DNA of 9,497 nt from the NCBI GenBank assembly GCA_029937335.1, contig JAPYQD010000024.1, positions 1 through 9,497 on the forward strand, given 5' to 3'. The DNA is from Gammaproteobacteria bacterium (GTDB taxonomy: Bacteria > Pseudomonadota > Gammaproteobacteria > PS1 > Pseudothioglobaceae). Below are positions 1 to 6,823 of this stretch, piece after piece. The position numbers were made by a program, and so were the translations under genes. Below the pieces are notes generated by a model, which ran no database searches, was not told the DNA's origin, and saw nothing but the letters and a program-made list of their open reading frames with translations. Numbering within the stretch: position 1 is the stretch's first letter; each line of letters starts with the position of its first letter.

Positions 1-116
1 TCTATTGCGTATCGAAGTTCTACTAATGAATCATCAGTAAAGATATACTCAAGTCCATTGGTGTTGCAATAAGCAACGTATTTAACACCGGCTTTGTCAG
101 CATCATATGCTCTCAT
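1..116 (-). CDS. hypothetical protein, N-terminal part (cut by window edge)
   Basis: This is an open reading frame that starts with ATG at 116 and runs off the left end of the window, so only about 38 residues are visible (beginning MRAYDADKAG). It has no signal peptide or membrane segment in the visible part and I do not recognise a family. Its start lies inside the last codons of the 78-aa gene upstream, an overlap of 14 bases, which suggests translational coupling and membership of the same leftward operon. The function is unknown, and the existence of the gene is supported mainly by the coupled start and the continuous frame. Confidence 0.5.
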   Translation of the reverse strand, partial: MRAYDADKAGVKYVAYCNTNGLEYIFTDDSLVELRYAI

Positions 117-339
117 TTACATTCTCCTTAATTTTACTTTCAGCTACGATCAGATTACCTTGAGCATGCCTCACAGCTTCTCTTGATGTTCTGATATCAA
201 CTCGTTGTTCATCATTCCATTCTTTCTGCACAATGCCTTCAATCTCAGACACGATAAGGCTATTAGCCGAAATCATATCTTTCCAAAATTGAACTCTCAA
301 AACCCACCACTCTTGTGAGTGAAATTCTACTTTTGCCAT
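103..339 (-). CDS. hypothetical protein, 78 aa
   Basis: A small soluble protein of 78 residues with no signal peptide or membrane helix. The N-terminal third is rich in tryptophan (W11, W12, W19), and the rest is charged and probably helical, rich in E, K and R. A good ribosome binding site (GAGGAAG) lies about 6 bases before the ATG, which supports this start. It sits between the 55-aa secreted peptide upstream (13 bases away) and the partial gene downstream, which it overlaps by 14 bases, so it is part of one transcript. I do not recognise the family and assign no function. Confidence 0.65.
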   Translation of the reverse strand: MAKVEFHSQEWWVLRVQFWKDMISANSLIVSEIEGIVQKEWNDEQRVDIRTSREAVRHAQGNLIVAESKIKENVNESI

Positions 340-352
340 GTTATCTTCCTCG

Positions 353-520
353 TTATCCGTTAAATAAAACCGATTTCACTTGATCAATCAGCGGGCCCAT
401 ATAAACACCAGTCGCTTCGTGAAAATCAGAAAGACCTGGGACGATTGATTCGACAGCAGAAGCAGGAACCATAGAGAATAAGCTTAAACCAACTACAATT
501 TTAAAAATCAATACGAACAT
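353..520 (-). CDS. small secreted peptide, 55 aa
   Basis: A 55-codon gene starting with ATG at 520 and ending in TAA at 353-355. The first 22 residues look like a Sec signal peptide: a short N-terminus with K7, a hydrophobic core (IVVGLSLFSMV) and a cleavage-like PASA before V23. The mature part would be about 33 residues (VESIVPGL... to ...SVLFNG) with no second membrane helix and no cysteine. The ribosome binding site AAGGAG lies inside the last codons of the upstream 118-aa gene, whose stop is 2 bases before this ATG, so the two are almost certainly translated together. It is too short for most automatic gene callers. The family is not recognised; a periplasmic or exported peptide is the inference. 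Confidence 0.65.
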   Translation of the reverse strand: MFVLIFKIVVGLSLFSMVPASAVESIVPGLSDFHEATGVYMGPLIDQVKSVLFNG

Positions 521-522
521 AA

Positions 523-879
523 TTATAACTCCTTCGCGAAATCAATATTTGTAAAGCCACGACGATCAACGACCACCGTGTCACCATTTTCAGCAATAAG
601 CACATCACCAATAGAAATGGAATGCATGCCAACACCAACGTGTTTAATGTCATCCTCGAAACCTTCCCAGGTATTTCCTTTCGTAAAGACCGCATCAGCG
701 CTATCAGCGTCAATATAGCCTACCGTTTGATATAGGTATTTAGAGTTATTAATTAACTCCTGCGTTGGTTTGTATGTAACGTCTAAAAAATCCTTATAGA
801 ATTGCGGATACTCATTGGTGCTATTTACCTCTGCGACCATTGAGCTGCTTAATACTGCTTGTTTAATTTCAAAAACCAT
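523..879 (-). CDS. YodL-like domain protein, 118 aa
   Basis: A soluble protein of 118 residues. The N-terminal half (about 1-45) contains DFLDVTYKPT. The second half (about 48-113) has the pattern of the YodL-like domain: a strand with YQTVGYIDAD, an acidic helix with a VFTKGN segment, then MHSISIGDV (85-93) and a final strand VVVDRRGFTNI (102-112), matching the family style of 'HSLSVGDV ... D..GF..'. From memory, such proteins are common on plasmids and conjugative elements, but their role is not established. The ribosome binding site AGGAG lies well placed before ATG at 879, 15 bases after the stop of the 95-aa membrane gene. Family assignment is by eye and moderate; the gene itself is well supported. 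Confidence 0.6.
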   Translation of the reverse strand: MVFEIKQAVLSSSMVAEVNSTNEYPQFYKDFLDVTYKPTQELINNSKYLYQTVGYIDADSADAVFTKGNTWEGFEDDIKHVGVGMHSISIGDVLIAENGDTVVVDRRGFTNIDFAKEL

Positions 880-894
880 GAATTTCTCCTAATG

Positions 895-1182
895 TTATTT
901 GTTGTTTTTACGATTTTTCATAAGTCGTTGGTGCCATACTAATTCTGGCAACACCGCACCATTTGCAATTTGTTCTTCGCTAAATCCGTGGTCGGGCCAA
1001 AAAGTCCATTTCACAATGAAAAATAAAGCAAACGATGGCACAGCAACCTTAAAAAACATCATCATCATCGGAACAAATGACTCTGCTGCAACCAGCAGTG
1101 CCGTTGTTAATAAAACTAATGTAATGAATGGTAAGTAATGCACCAAGTCTTTTTCGCTAAATTTCACTGTATTTTTGTTCAT
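895..1182 (-). CDS. two-helix inner-membrane protein, 95 aa
   Basis: A 95-residue protein with two predicted membrane helices at about 15-33 and 36-58, separated by a very short loop (around AESFVP), so it is a helical hairpin. The short N-terminus and the basic C-terminal tail (RLMKNRKNNK) would both be cytoplasmic by the positive-inside rule. A run of four methionines (39-42) opens the second helix. The ribosome binding site AAGGA precedes ATG at 1182. It begins a group of closely spaced genes and has its own extended -10 promoter at 1218-1226, 51 bases after the stop of the 166-aa gene. I do not recognise the family; the small size and hairpin topology resemble many accessory membrane proteins of plasmids and phages, which is not evidence of function. 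Confidence 0.7.
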   Translation of the reverse strand: MNKNTVKFSEKDLVHYLPFITLVLLTTALLVAAESFVPMMMMFFKVAVPSFALFFIVKWTFWPDHGFSEEQIANGAVLPELVWHQRLMKNRKNNK

Positions 1183-1217
1183 CTTTGAATCCTTTTATTG
1201 TTTGTTTGTATACTTTA

Positions 1218-1226
1218 ATTATAACA
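1218..1226 (-). promoter_or_regulatory. extended -10 promoter before the 95-aa gene
   Basis: On the minus strand this reads TGTTATAAT, a perfect -10 hexamer with the TG extension. The hexamer 17 bases upstream (TACTTT) is a poor -35, as is common when the extended -10 is present. The element sits in the short gap between the 166-aa gene and the 95-aa gene, whose start is 36 bases downstream. The same sequence occurs before the 166-aa gene and near the right end of the window. Confidence 0.55.
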
Positions 1227-1233
1227 TTTATGG

Positions 1234-1734
1234 TTATTTAAAAGTATTTCTATATCCAGTTCTTTTTTCCATCGCAAAAGCAACCGCAGCTCTGTCAGCG
1301 TCATCTCTTACAATACCCTGTGACCTGGATTCTTCATATTTTTCATTAAAGTCAGCATCCCAACGTTCTTCAACGAATTCCTGCATCGCAACTTCTCTCT
1401 TGTATTCTTTGTAGGCTTTCAATAATAAAAACTCCAAGCGCTCTTCAATTTCTCTGGTTGATTTATTGCTTAATTTGATAGGACTGCTGTATCTCGCGTC
1501 TTTTAATGAAATACCACGAAAAACTGCATGCCATTCCTCACTCTCAATATTTGAACCACCATTACGATAAAGCATATTGTATAACCAAACAGCTCGAGCA
1601 AATAAATATCCTTTCGGTAAATAATCTTTTGTTGCTTCCGCAGTGCCTTGTTCCTCACTCCAATCAGCTAATTCAGACCATTCAGTCTCGTATGTGCCAG
1701 TGTTATACCAATATATGTTTTCTACTTGAGCCAT
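1234..1734 (-). CDS. hypothetical protein, 166 aa
   Basis: A soluble protein of 166 residues, rich in tryptophan, tyrosine and charged residues (W9, W19, W25, W50, W68, W125), with no signal peptide, membrane helix or cysteine pair. The middle to C-terminal part (about 92-135) looks like one or two long charged helices (STREIEERLEFLLLKAYKEY). No clear ribosome binding site precedes ATG at 1734; the leader is almost pure A/T, so initiation may rely on an unstructured A-rich leader. An extended -10 promoter lies about 30 bases upstream. It is the first gene of the leftward cluster, divergent from dsrA. I do not recognise the family. Confidence 0.65.
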   Translation of the reverse strand: MAQVENIYWYNTGTYETEWSELADWSEEQGTAEATKDYLPKGYLFARAVWLYNMLYRNGGSNIESEEWHAVFRGISLKDARYSSPIKLSNKSTREIEERLEFLLLKAYKEYKREVAMQEFVEERWDADFNEKYEESRSQGIVRDDADRAAVAFAMEKRTGYRNTFK

Positions 1735-1763
1735 GTTGTTTATTTTTTAATTTAATTACTATA

Positions 1764-1772
1764 ATTATAACA
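1764..1772 (-). promoter_or_regulatory. extended -10 promoter before the 166-aa gene
   Basis: The minus strand reads TGTTATAAT here, with the start codon of the 166-aa gene 30 bases downstream. Transcription would begin near 1757. No good -35 is visible at 16-18 bases. The surrounding sequence AAATGTTATAATTA is shared with the copy at 1218-1226 and, in part, with 9471-9479. Confidence 0.55.
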
Positions 1773-1938
1773 TTTTCCGCCGAATATATAAACCTGATTG
1801 AATCATTAATTATAAGAAAAGCCCAAAAAAAGCCCTTAAATAACAGTATAAGCAGTGTTTTTAGGCCAATATATGAAAAAACACCCAAAAATAAAGGCTT
1901 AATTCCGAAGAAGTGATGAAGATGAAGTGCGATTCATA

Positions 1939-1961
1939 TCCAATAGTGGATAGATATTGGA
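1939..1961. promoter_or_regulatory. inverted repeat, possible regulator site upstream of dsrA
   Basis: TCCAAT at 1939-1944 and ATTGGA at 1956-1961 form a perfect 6-bp dyad with an 11-base spacer. It is centred about 60 bases upstream of the dsrA -10 element, a position typical of an activator site. The gap also holds a second small dyad (TCCA-ATAG-TGGA). The link to regulation is inference from position only. Confidence 0.3.
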
Positions 1962-2010
1962 AATTTGGGGTTAGATTTAGACATTTAATGAAATAATTCT
2001 TTTATTTCGG

Positions 2011-2050
2011 TATAATTGTGTAAAATTAGACTATACAAACTATCAAGGAG
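2011..2050 (+). promoter_or_regulatory. dsrA promoter (-10) and ribosome binding site
   Basis: TATAAT at 2011-2016 is a perfect -10, predicting a start near 2023 and a leader of about 35 bases. No good -35 is seen (AATGAA at 17 bases), which suggests an activator is needed. AAGGAG at 2045-2050 is placed 7 bases before the dsrA ATG. Confidence 0.5.
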
Positions 2051-2057
2051 ATAAACC

Positions 2058-3365
2058 ATGTCAAAGAAATTATATAACACACCAAACCTGGACGAATTAG
2101 AGAATGGCCCATGGCCTTCTTTTGTTACAGGCCTTAAGCGTTTAGCACAAGATGATCACGCTGGCGCTGGCATGGTTCGCGATGTTTTAGCAACATTAGA
2201 AACGTCATATGTAACTAAGAAAGGTTACTGGAAAGGCGGCACCGTTGGTGTTATCGGTTATGGCGGTGGTGTTATTCCACGCTTTAACGAGTTAAAAGAT
2301 GAAAATGGTGACTACAAATTTAAAGAAGCTTCTGAATTTCATACATTAAGAATTCAGCCACCAGCTGGTATGCATTACACTTCAACTTTATTACGTGATA
2401 TGTGTGATATTTTTGTTGATAACGGCGGTTCTGGTTTAATTGCATTCCACGGTCAGTCTGGCGACATTATGTTCCAGGGTGCTACGGAAGACACTACGCA
2501 AACTATTTTTAACGAACTTAACGACTATGGTTTTGATATGGGTGGCGCAGGTCCTGCGGTTCGCACAGGTATGTCATGTGTTGGTGCAGCACGTTGTGAA
2601 ATGTCAAACACTAACGAATCAGCAGCATTACGCACATTAGTAAACGCATTCCTAGATGATATGCACCGTCCAGCATTACCATACAAAATGAAATTTAAGG
2701 TTTCAGGTTGTGCTAACGACTGTATGAACTCAATTGAACGTTCAGACTTTGCAACAATCGGTACTTGGAGAGATGATATTAAAATCAACCAAGACTTATG
2801 GAAAGCAATGGTTGCAGACAAAGGTATGGACTACGTTGTTGACAACATTACTTCTCGTTGCCCTACGCAATGTATGAAAGTTGAAAGCGACACTTCATTG
2901 ACAATCGACAATAAAAACTGTGTTAAATGTATGCACTGTTTAAATGTAACTTCACCATTAACTCATAAGTACATCACAAAAGATATGCCTACTGAAGCTA
3001 TCTTAGCAACAGGTGATGACAAAGGTGTAACGATTTGTATGGGTGGTAAGCGTACACTGAAGATCGGTGACTTATTCGGTACCGTTGTTGTTCCATTCAT
3101 GAAGCTTGAAACAGAAGACGACTACGAAGCAATCGAAGAATTAGCAGGCGAAGTGATTGACTTCTTTGCTGAGAATGCACTAGAGCATGAGCGTACAGGT
3201 GAAATGATCGAGCGTATCGGTATTGTGAACTTCATGGAAGGTATTGGCTTAGAAGTTAATCCTAACATGGTTGATTCACCACGTTACATGTCATACGTGC
3301 GTATGGACAAGTGGGACGAAGAAGCGGTTAAGTGGTTCGAGAACAAAGCCGAAGCAAACGCGTAA
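2058..3365 (+). CDS. dsrA: reverse dissimilatory sulfite reductase, alpha subunit
   Basis: Alpha subunit of the cytoplasmic DsrAB siroheme enzyme, which in sulfur oxidisers runs in the oxidative direction and turns sulfur delivered on DsrC trisulfide to sulfite. The protein is 435 residues. The siroheme/4Fe-4S ligands are present as C174-x5-C180 (CVGAARC) and C218-x3-C222 (GCANDC). The inserted ferredoxin domain has C268 and C272 (CPTQC) and C288, C291, C294 (CVKCMHC). The N-terminal region and C-terminal helices are complete, and the length fits the family. A strong ribosome binding site supports this start. It leads the dsr unit, 76 bases before dsrB, with a hairpin in the gap. The oxidative role is inferred from the dsrL gene nearby. 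Confidence 0.96.
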   Translation: MSKKLYNTPNLDELENGPWPSFVTGLKRLAQDDHAGAGMVRDVLATLETSYVTKKGYWKGGTVGVIGYGGGVIPRFNELKDENGDYKFKEASEFHTLRIQPPAGMHYTSTLLRDMCDIFVDNGGSGLIAFHGQSGDIMFQGATEDTTQTIFNELNDYGFDMGGAGPAVRTGMSCVGAARCEMSNTNESAALRTLVNAFLDDMHRPALPYKMKFKVSGCANDCMNSIERSDFATIGTWRDDIKINQDLWKAMVADKGMDYVVDNITSRCPTQCMKVESDTSLTIDNKNCVKCMHCLNVTSPLTHKYITKDMPTEAILATGDDKGVTICMGGKRTLKIGDLFGTVVVPFMKLETEDDYEAIEELAGEVIDFFAENALEHERTGEMIERIGIVNFMEGIGLEVNPNMVDSPRYMSYVRMDKWDEEAVKWFENKAEANA

Positions 3366-3395
3366 CACACACTGTAATTTAAGCAACAATTTTTA

Positions 3396-3415
3396 GGGCG
3401 AAGCTTTCTTTGCCC
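3396..3415 (+). other. intercistronic hairpin between dsrA and dsrB
   Basis: GGGCGAAG CTTT CTTTGCCC folds into an 8-bp stem (one G-T pair) with a 4-base loop. It is followed by AATATTATATAA rather than a run of T, so it is not a typical terminator. It is better explained as an RNA-stability or processing element protecting the 3' end of the dsrA message, or as a weak attenuator. Confidence 0.5.
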
Positions 3416-3441
3416 AATATTATATAATTAGGAGAAATATT

Positions 3442-4515
3442 ATGGCTGAAGCACCAAGAATGCCTATCGAATCTGGCTGTCCAGACCCTATCCAATACAT
3501 GCACCCAACGATGCGTCGTAACTACGGCCAATGGGCTTATCATGATCGTCCACGTCCAGGTGTATTACACCACACTTCAAAGCATAATGAAGAAATTTGG
3601 ACTGTTCGTGCTGGTACGCAGAGACAAATGGATGTTTACACAATTAAAAAATTATGTGACATTTCTGATGAATTTGGCGACGGCTTCATGCGTTTTACCA
3701 TTCGTTCAAATATTGAATTTATGGTGGATGCAGAATCTAAAGTTGAGCCATTAATTAAAGCATTACAAGACGCTGGTTTCCCAGTTGGCGGTACAGGCCC
3801 AACAGTGTCAATGATTTCACACACTCAAGGTTGGTTACATTGTGATATTCCAGGTACAGATGCATCCGGTGTTGTAAAAGCACTGATGGATGATATATAC
3901 GAAGAATTCCAAAAAGAAGAAATGCCTAACCGTGTGCATATGACGACTTCATGTTGTCAGATTAACTGTGGTGGTCACGGTGATATCGCGATTAACATTC
4001 AACATACTAAGCCGCCTAAGATCAACCATGATCTTGTTGCTAACGTATGTGAACGTCCGACGGTTGTAGCACGTTGTCCAGTAGCAGCGATTCGTCCTGC
4101 AATGGTTAACGGCAAGCCAACATTGGAAGTTGATGAGAAGAAATGTATCTGTTGTGGTGCATGTTTCCCACCATGTCCTCCAATGCAAATTAATGACCCT
4201 GAGCACTCTAAGCTAGCAATTTGGATCGGCGGTAAGCACTCAAATGCTAGATCTAAGCCTTCTTTTCAGAAGTTAGTTGCTGCTGGACTACCTAATAACC
4301 CGCCAAGATGGCCGGAAGTTAGTGCCGTAGTTAAAAATATTTTAGCAGTATATAAAGAAGACGCCAGAGACTGGGAAAGAGTCGGCGAGTGGGTTGACCG
4401 TATCGGTTGGCCAGCATTCTTTGAAAAGACTGGATTACCGTTTACTAAATTCCACGTTTCTGACTGGAAAGGTACGCGTCACCAGTTAAATTCTTCGGCT
4501 TATATACGTTTTTAA
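3442..4515 (+). CDS. dsrB: reverse dissimilatory sulfite reductase, beta subunit
   Basis: Beta subunit of DsrAB, carrying the catalytically active siroheme site in the alpha2beta2 enzyme. The protein is 357 residues, usual for the family. The 4Fe-4S ligands next to the siroheme are C134 (in GWLHCD) and C171/C172 with C176 (TTSCCQINCGG), the characteristic DsrB arrangement. The ferredoxin domain follows with C212 (ARCP), C235, C238 and C241 (CICCGAC) and C245 (PPCPP). The ribosome binding site AGGAG is placed 7 bases before the ATG. It follows dsrA on the same strand. The next gene starts 129 bases later behind a separate promoter, so dsrAB could be transcribed more than the downstream genes. 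Nothing is truncated. Confidence 0.96.
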   Translation: MAEAPRMPIESGCPDPIQYMHPTMRRNYGQWAYHDRPRPGVLHHTSKHNEEIWTVRAGTQRQMDVYTIKKLCDISDEFGDGFMRFTIRSNIEFMVDAESKVEPLIKALQDAGFPVGGTGPTVSMISHTQGWLHCDIPGTDASGVVKALMDDIYEEFQKEEMPNRVHMTTSCCQINCGGHGDIAINIQHTKPPKINHDLVANVCERPTVVARCPVAAIRPAMVNGKPTLEVDEKKCICCGACFPPCPPMQINDPEHSKLAIWIGGKHSNARSKPSFQKLVAAGLPNNPPRWPEVSAVVKNILAVYKEDARDWERVGEWVDRIGWPAFFEKTGLPFTKFHVSDWKGTRHQLNSSAYIRF

Positions 4516-4535
4516 TTAATCATTTAATTGTTTTC

Positions 4536-4564
4536 TTGATTATCGTGTTTTAAATGGTTATAAT
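4536..4564 (+). promoter_or_regulatory. internal promoter upstream of the 64-aa gene and dsrL
   Basis: TTGATT (4536-4541) and TATAAT (4559-4564) are separated by exactly 17 bases, a near-consensus sigma-70 promoter and the best one seen in the window. Transcription would start near 4571, giving a leader of about 74 bases before ATG at 4645. No convincing terminator separates it from dsrB, so it probably adds to read-through. Confidence 0.6.
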
Positions 4565-4644
4565 ATTACCATTCTCTGATATCAAGTGATTTTAAGTTTG
4601 ATTAAAGAGTATTAAATTATAACCAAAAAGAAGGAGTATCAGCA

Positions 4645-4839
4645 ATGACTTACTACGAAGGTGTTAAGAAGATGGAAGAATTAGGTGTGAATGATAATTA
4701 CATCCAGGGTTGGGTAGCAGGGTTTTTATGTAATCCGGAACTTGAGGAGCAAAGAATAACAGATGATTATGAATCTGGGTATTCTGATGGAAAAGAAAAG
4801 ATAGATTCGAATTTTTCCAATTTTATTATTGCTAAATAA
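4645..4839 (+). CDS. small hypothetical protein, 64 aa, between dsrB and dsrL
   Basis: A small acidic soluble protein of 64 residues with the segments VKKMEELGVND, YIQGWVAGFLCNPE and YESGYSDGKEK. It has one cysteine (C29) and no signal peptide or membrane helix. A clear ribosome binding site AAGGAG (4631-4636) lies 8 bases before the ATG, and the gene ends 15 bases before dsrL, so it is translated from the same message. It does not look like DsrE, DsrF, DsrH, DsrC, DsrR or DsrS as I know them. Its place inside the dsr unit suggests a role linked to DsrAB or DsrL, but that is only guilt by association. The function is unknown. Confidence 0.75.
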   Translation: MTYYEGVKKMEELGVNDNYIQGWVAGFLCNPELEEQRITDDYESGYSDGKEKIDSNFSNFIIAK

Positions 4840-4854
4840 GTTTAGGGAGTCAAT

Positions 4855-6822
4855 ATGCAAAAAAATCCATACGGTAAGAATTATAAAGGCGAAAATCACA
4901 CTTTCAGAATGTTTAAAGATGAAGGTGATGATCTCGGTTCAGTGCCTTGGAGTCAAAAGATTTTCCAAAATGATGAATCACATAAGTGTCCAACTTACGT
5001 AAGCCAAACGCCTCCTTGTCAGGCATCATGTCCATCTGGCCACAATATTCGTGGTTGGTTAGATATTGTTCGTGGCATGGAAAAGCCACCAGGTGATGTT
5101 TCGTGGCAAGAATACGCATTTCAGCGCTCCACCGATGCTAATCCGTTCCCATCAATCATGGGTCGTGTTTGTCCAGCACCATGTGAAGATGGCTGTAACC
5201 GCAATGAGGTTGAAGATACGATTGGTATTAATGCTGTTGAGCAGTTTATTGGCGATAATGCAATCGAACAAGGTTTTAAATTTGAATTTAATGCCCCTGA
5301 GACTGGCAAGAAAGTTGCTATTATCGGTGGTGGTTGTGGTGGCTTAGCTGCCGCATTACAATTGCGTAAGCAGGGCCATGCAGTAACCGTATTTGAAAAA
5401 TACGATAAGCTTGGCGGCATGATGATGTATGGTATTCCAGATTATCGCGTCCCACGTGATGTGCTGCAGTATGAGATTGATAGAATCTTAGAGACTGGTG
5501 TGGAAACTAAAATGAACACAAAAGTCGGCGTTGATATAACGATAGATGAGCTCGAAAAAGAATACGATGCAGTTTTATTTGCCATCGGTGCCATGGCAGG
5601 GCGTTCGTTACCAATACCAGGTGGCGATGCAACTAACTGTGTATCAGGTGTAGCATTTCTTGAAGCATACAACCAGGGTCGTTTGCAACACATTACTGGC
5701 AAGGTAATTTGTATTGGTGGTGGTGATACTTCCATCGACGTTGTCTCGGTGGCGCGCCGCTTAGGTAATATTACAAAGGTTGCCGCAAAAGATCGTCCAG
5801 AAAACATTATTTTTAATGATACTGCGCACGATGTTGTTGATACCTCAAAGCGTTTAGGCGCAGATGTATTGCTTACAACGCGCTCGACTATCGATGATAT
5901 GCCAGCAGCACAAGAAGAAATTGACGATGCAAACCGTGAAGGTGTGGATATACAGGGACAACTTAGTCCTATCGAAGTTATTAAGGGTGAAGATGGCCGC
6001 GCAACTGCGCTGCGCTTTATTCGTTTAGAAGCTGATGGCTCGACACCAATTGAAGGTTCTGAATTTGACGTTGAATGTGAACTTATAGTTCCAGCAATTG
6101 GTCAAGGCGTAGATAATGAAGGCATGGATGATTCATTCTTCAATGATCATGGTTTTATTGATGCTGATAGAAATTATCAAGTGCCGAACAAGCCGGGGTT
6201 CTTTGTTTGTGGTGATGTGGTCCGTCCGCATCTATTAACCACTGCCATTGGCCAGGCCGGCATTGTTTCTGAAAGCATAGGTGACTACCTTGCTGGTAAG
6301 AGTCAGACAGCACGTCCTAAGGTTGATGTGCATTACTTCGATTTAATGAAGAAACTTGACGAGTGGGACTTATCACCGTCGGAAGACTATGATTCAGCAG
6401 GCGCACCAGGTGAAGCTACTGACTCTGCGAACTATGCCGTTCATAACTATGAAGATCGCTCATTTGCCTCAATCATTCCACATACGGAGTTGTTTTTAGG
6501 TCACTTTGAAAAAGAAGCTAGAAATGCTCGTGATCATAAGCTTGTTGATGTAGATAATGTCTTGGGAAATTTTGAAGAGCGTTTAATTGGTTATACTGAG
6601 GTTGAGGCGCAAGAAGAGTCTGGTCGTTGCATGTCATGTGGTTTATGTTTTGAGTGTGATAACTGTGTGATGTATTGCCCGCAGGATGCTGTGTTTAAGG
6701 TAAAGAAGGACCAGTCGACGCTTGGCCGTTATGTTGATACCGATTACGATAAGTGTATTGGTTGTCACATATGTGCCGATGTTTGTCCAACTGGATATAT
6801 ACAAATGGGATTAGGAGAATAA
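4855..6822 (+). CDS. dsrL: DsrL, NAD(P)H:acceptor iron-sulfur flavoprotein oxidoreductase
   Basis: Cytoplasmic flavoprotein that couples DsrAB sulfur oxidation to NAD(P)+ reduction; it is essential in Allochromatium and binds DsrAB. The protein is 655 residues, the length I recall for the family. Order of parts: an N-terminal GltD-like iron-sulfur region with C45, C55, C59 and C106, C110, C114; an FAD-binding GGGCGG motif at 158-163; an NAD(P)H-binding GGGDTSID motif at 288-295; a second FAD contact around GFFVCGDV (448-455); and a C-terminal double ferredoxin with C592, C595, C598 and C601, C604, C608 then C634, C637, C640, C644. The C-terminal ferredoxin domain separates DsrL from plain GltD-like proteins. 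The ribosome binding site AGGGAG supports the start. The next gene starts 1 base after the stop. Confidence 0.95.
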   Translation: MQKNPYGKNYKGENHTFRMFKDEGDDLGSVPWSQKIFQNDESHKCPTYVSQTPPCQASCPSGHNIRGWLDIVRGMEKPPGDVSWQEYAFQRSTDANPFPSIMGRVCPAPCEDGCNRNEVEDTIGINAVEQFIGDNAIEQGFKFEFNAPETGKKVAIIGGGCGGLAAALQLRKQGHAVTVFEKYDKLGGMMMYGIPDYRVPRDVLQYEIDRILETGVETKMNTKVGVDITIDELEKEYDAVLFAIGAMAGRSLPIPGGDATNCVSGVAFLEAYNQGRLQHITGKVICIGGGDTSIDVVSVARRLGNITKVAAKDRPENIIFNDTAHDVVDTSKRLGADVLLTTRSTIDDMPAAQEEIDDANREGVDIQGQLSPIEVIKGEDGRATALRFIRLEADGSTPIEGSEFDVECELIVPAIGQGVDNEGMDDSFFNDHGFIDADRNYQVPNKPGFFVCGDVVRPHLLTTAIGQAGIVSESIGDYLAGKSQTARPKVDVHYFDLMKKLDEWDLSPSEDYDSAGAPGEATDSANYAVHNYEDRSFASIIPHTELFLGHFEKEARNARDHKLVDVDNVLGNFEERLIGYTEVEAQEESGRCMSCGLCFECDNCVMYCPQDAVFKVKKDQSTLGRYVDTDYDKCIGCHICADVCPTGYIQMGLGE

Positions 6823-6823
6823 T

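Larger units (their letters stand above)
1735..2057. other. divergent intergenic region upstream of dsrA
   Basis: This 323-base stretch separates the leftward cluster from dsrA. It holds an extended -10 promoter for the 166-aa gene (1764-1772), a dyad at 1939-1961, and the dsrA promoter and ribosome binding site (2011-2057). The part between about 1780 and 1935 is very A/T-rich with scattered AAGCCCTT and AAGGCTT segments that could pair. I see no convincing gene in it. Confidence 0.6.

Noticed and set aside
899..1138. Plus-strand frame of 79 codons opposite the 95-aa membrane gene
   Set aside because: Shadow of the membrane gene; no ribosome binding site.
1703..1888. Minus-strand hydrophobic frame of 61 codons
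   Set aside because: It begins with TTG without a ribosome binding site, overlaps the start of the 166-aa gene and contains that gene's promoter.
1506..1916. Plus-strand frame of 136 codons opposite the 166-aa gene
   Set aside because: It is antisense to a better supported gene, extends into AT-rich intergenic DNA, lacks a ribosome binding site and its composition is not protein-like.
1916..1996. Plus-strand 26-codon frame upstream of dsrA
   Set aside because: Ribosome binding site is weak, the frame overlaps the dyad and the -35 region of the dsrA promoter, and nothing about the peptide is distinctive.
4516..4535. AT-only inverted repeat AATTAA...TTAATT after dsrB as a terminator
   Set aside because: Stem contains no G-C pairs and has no proper T run after it, so it would be unstable.
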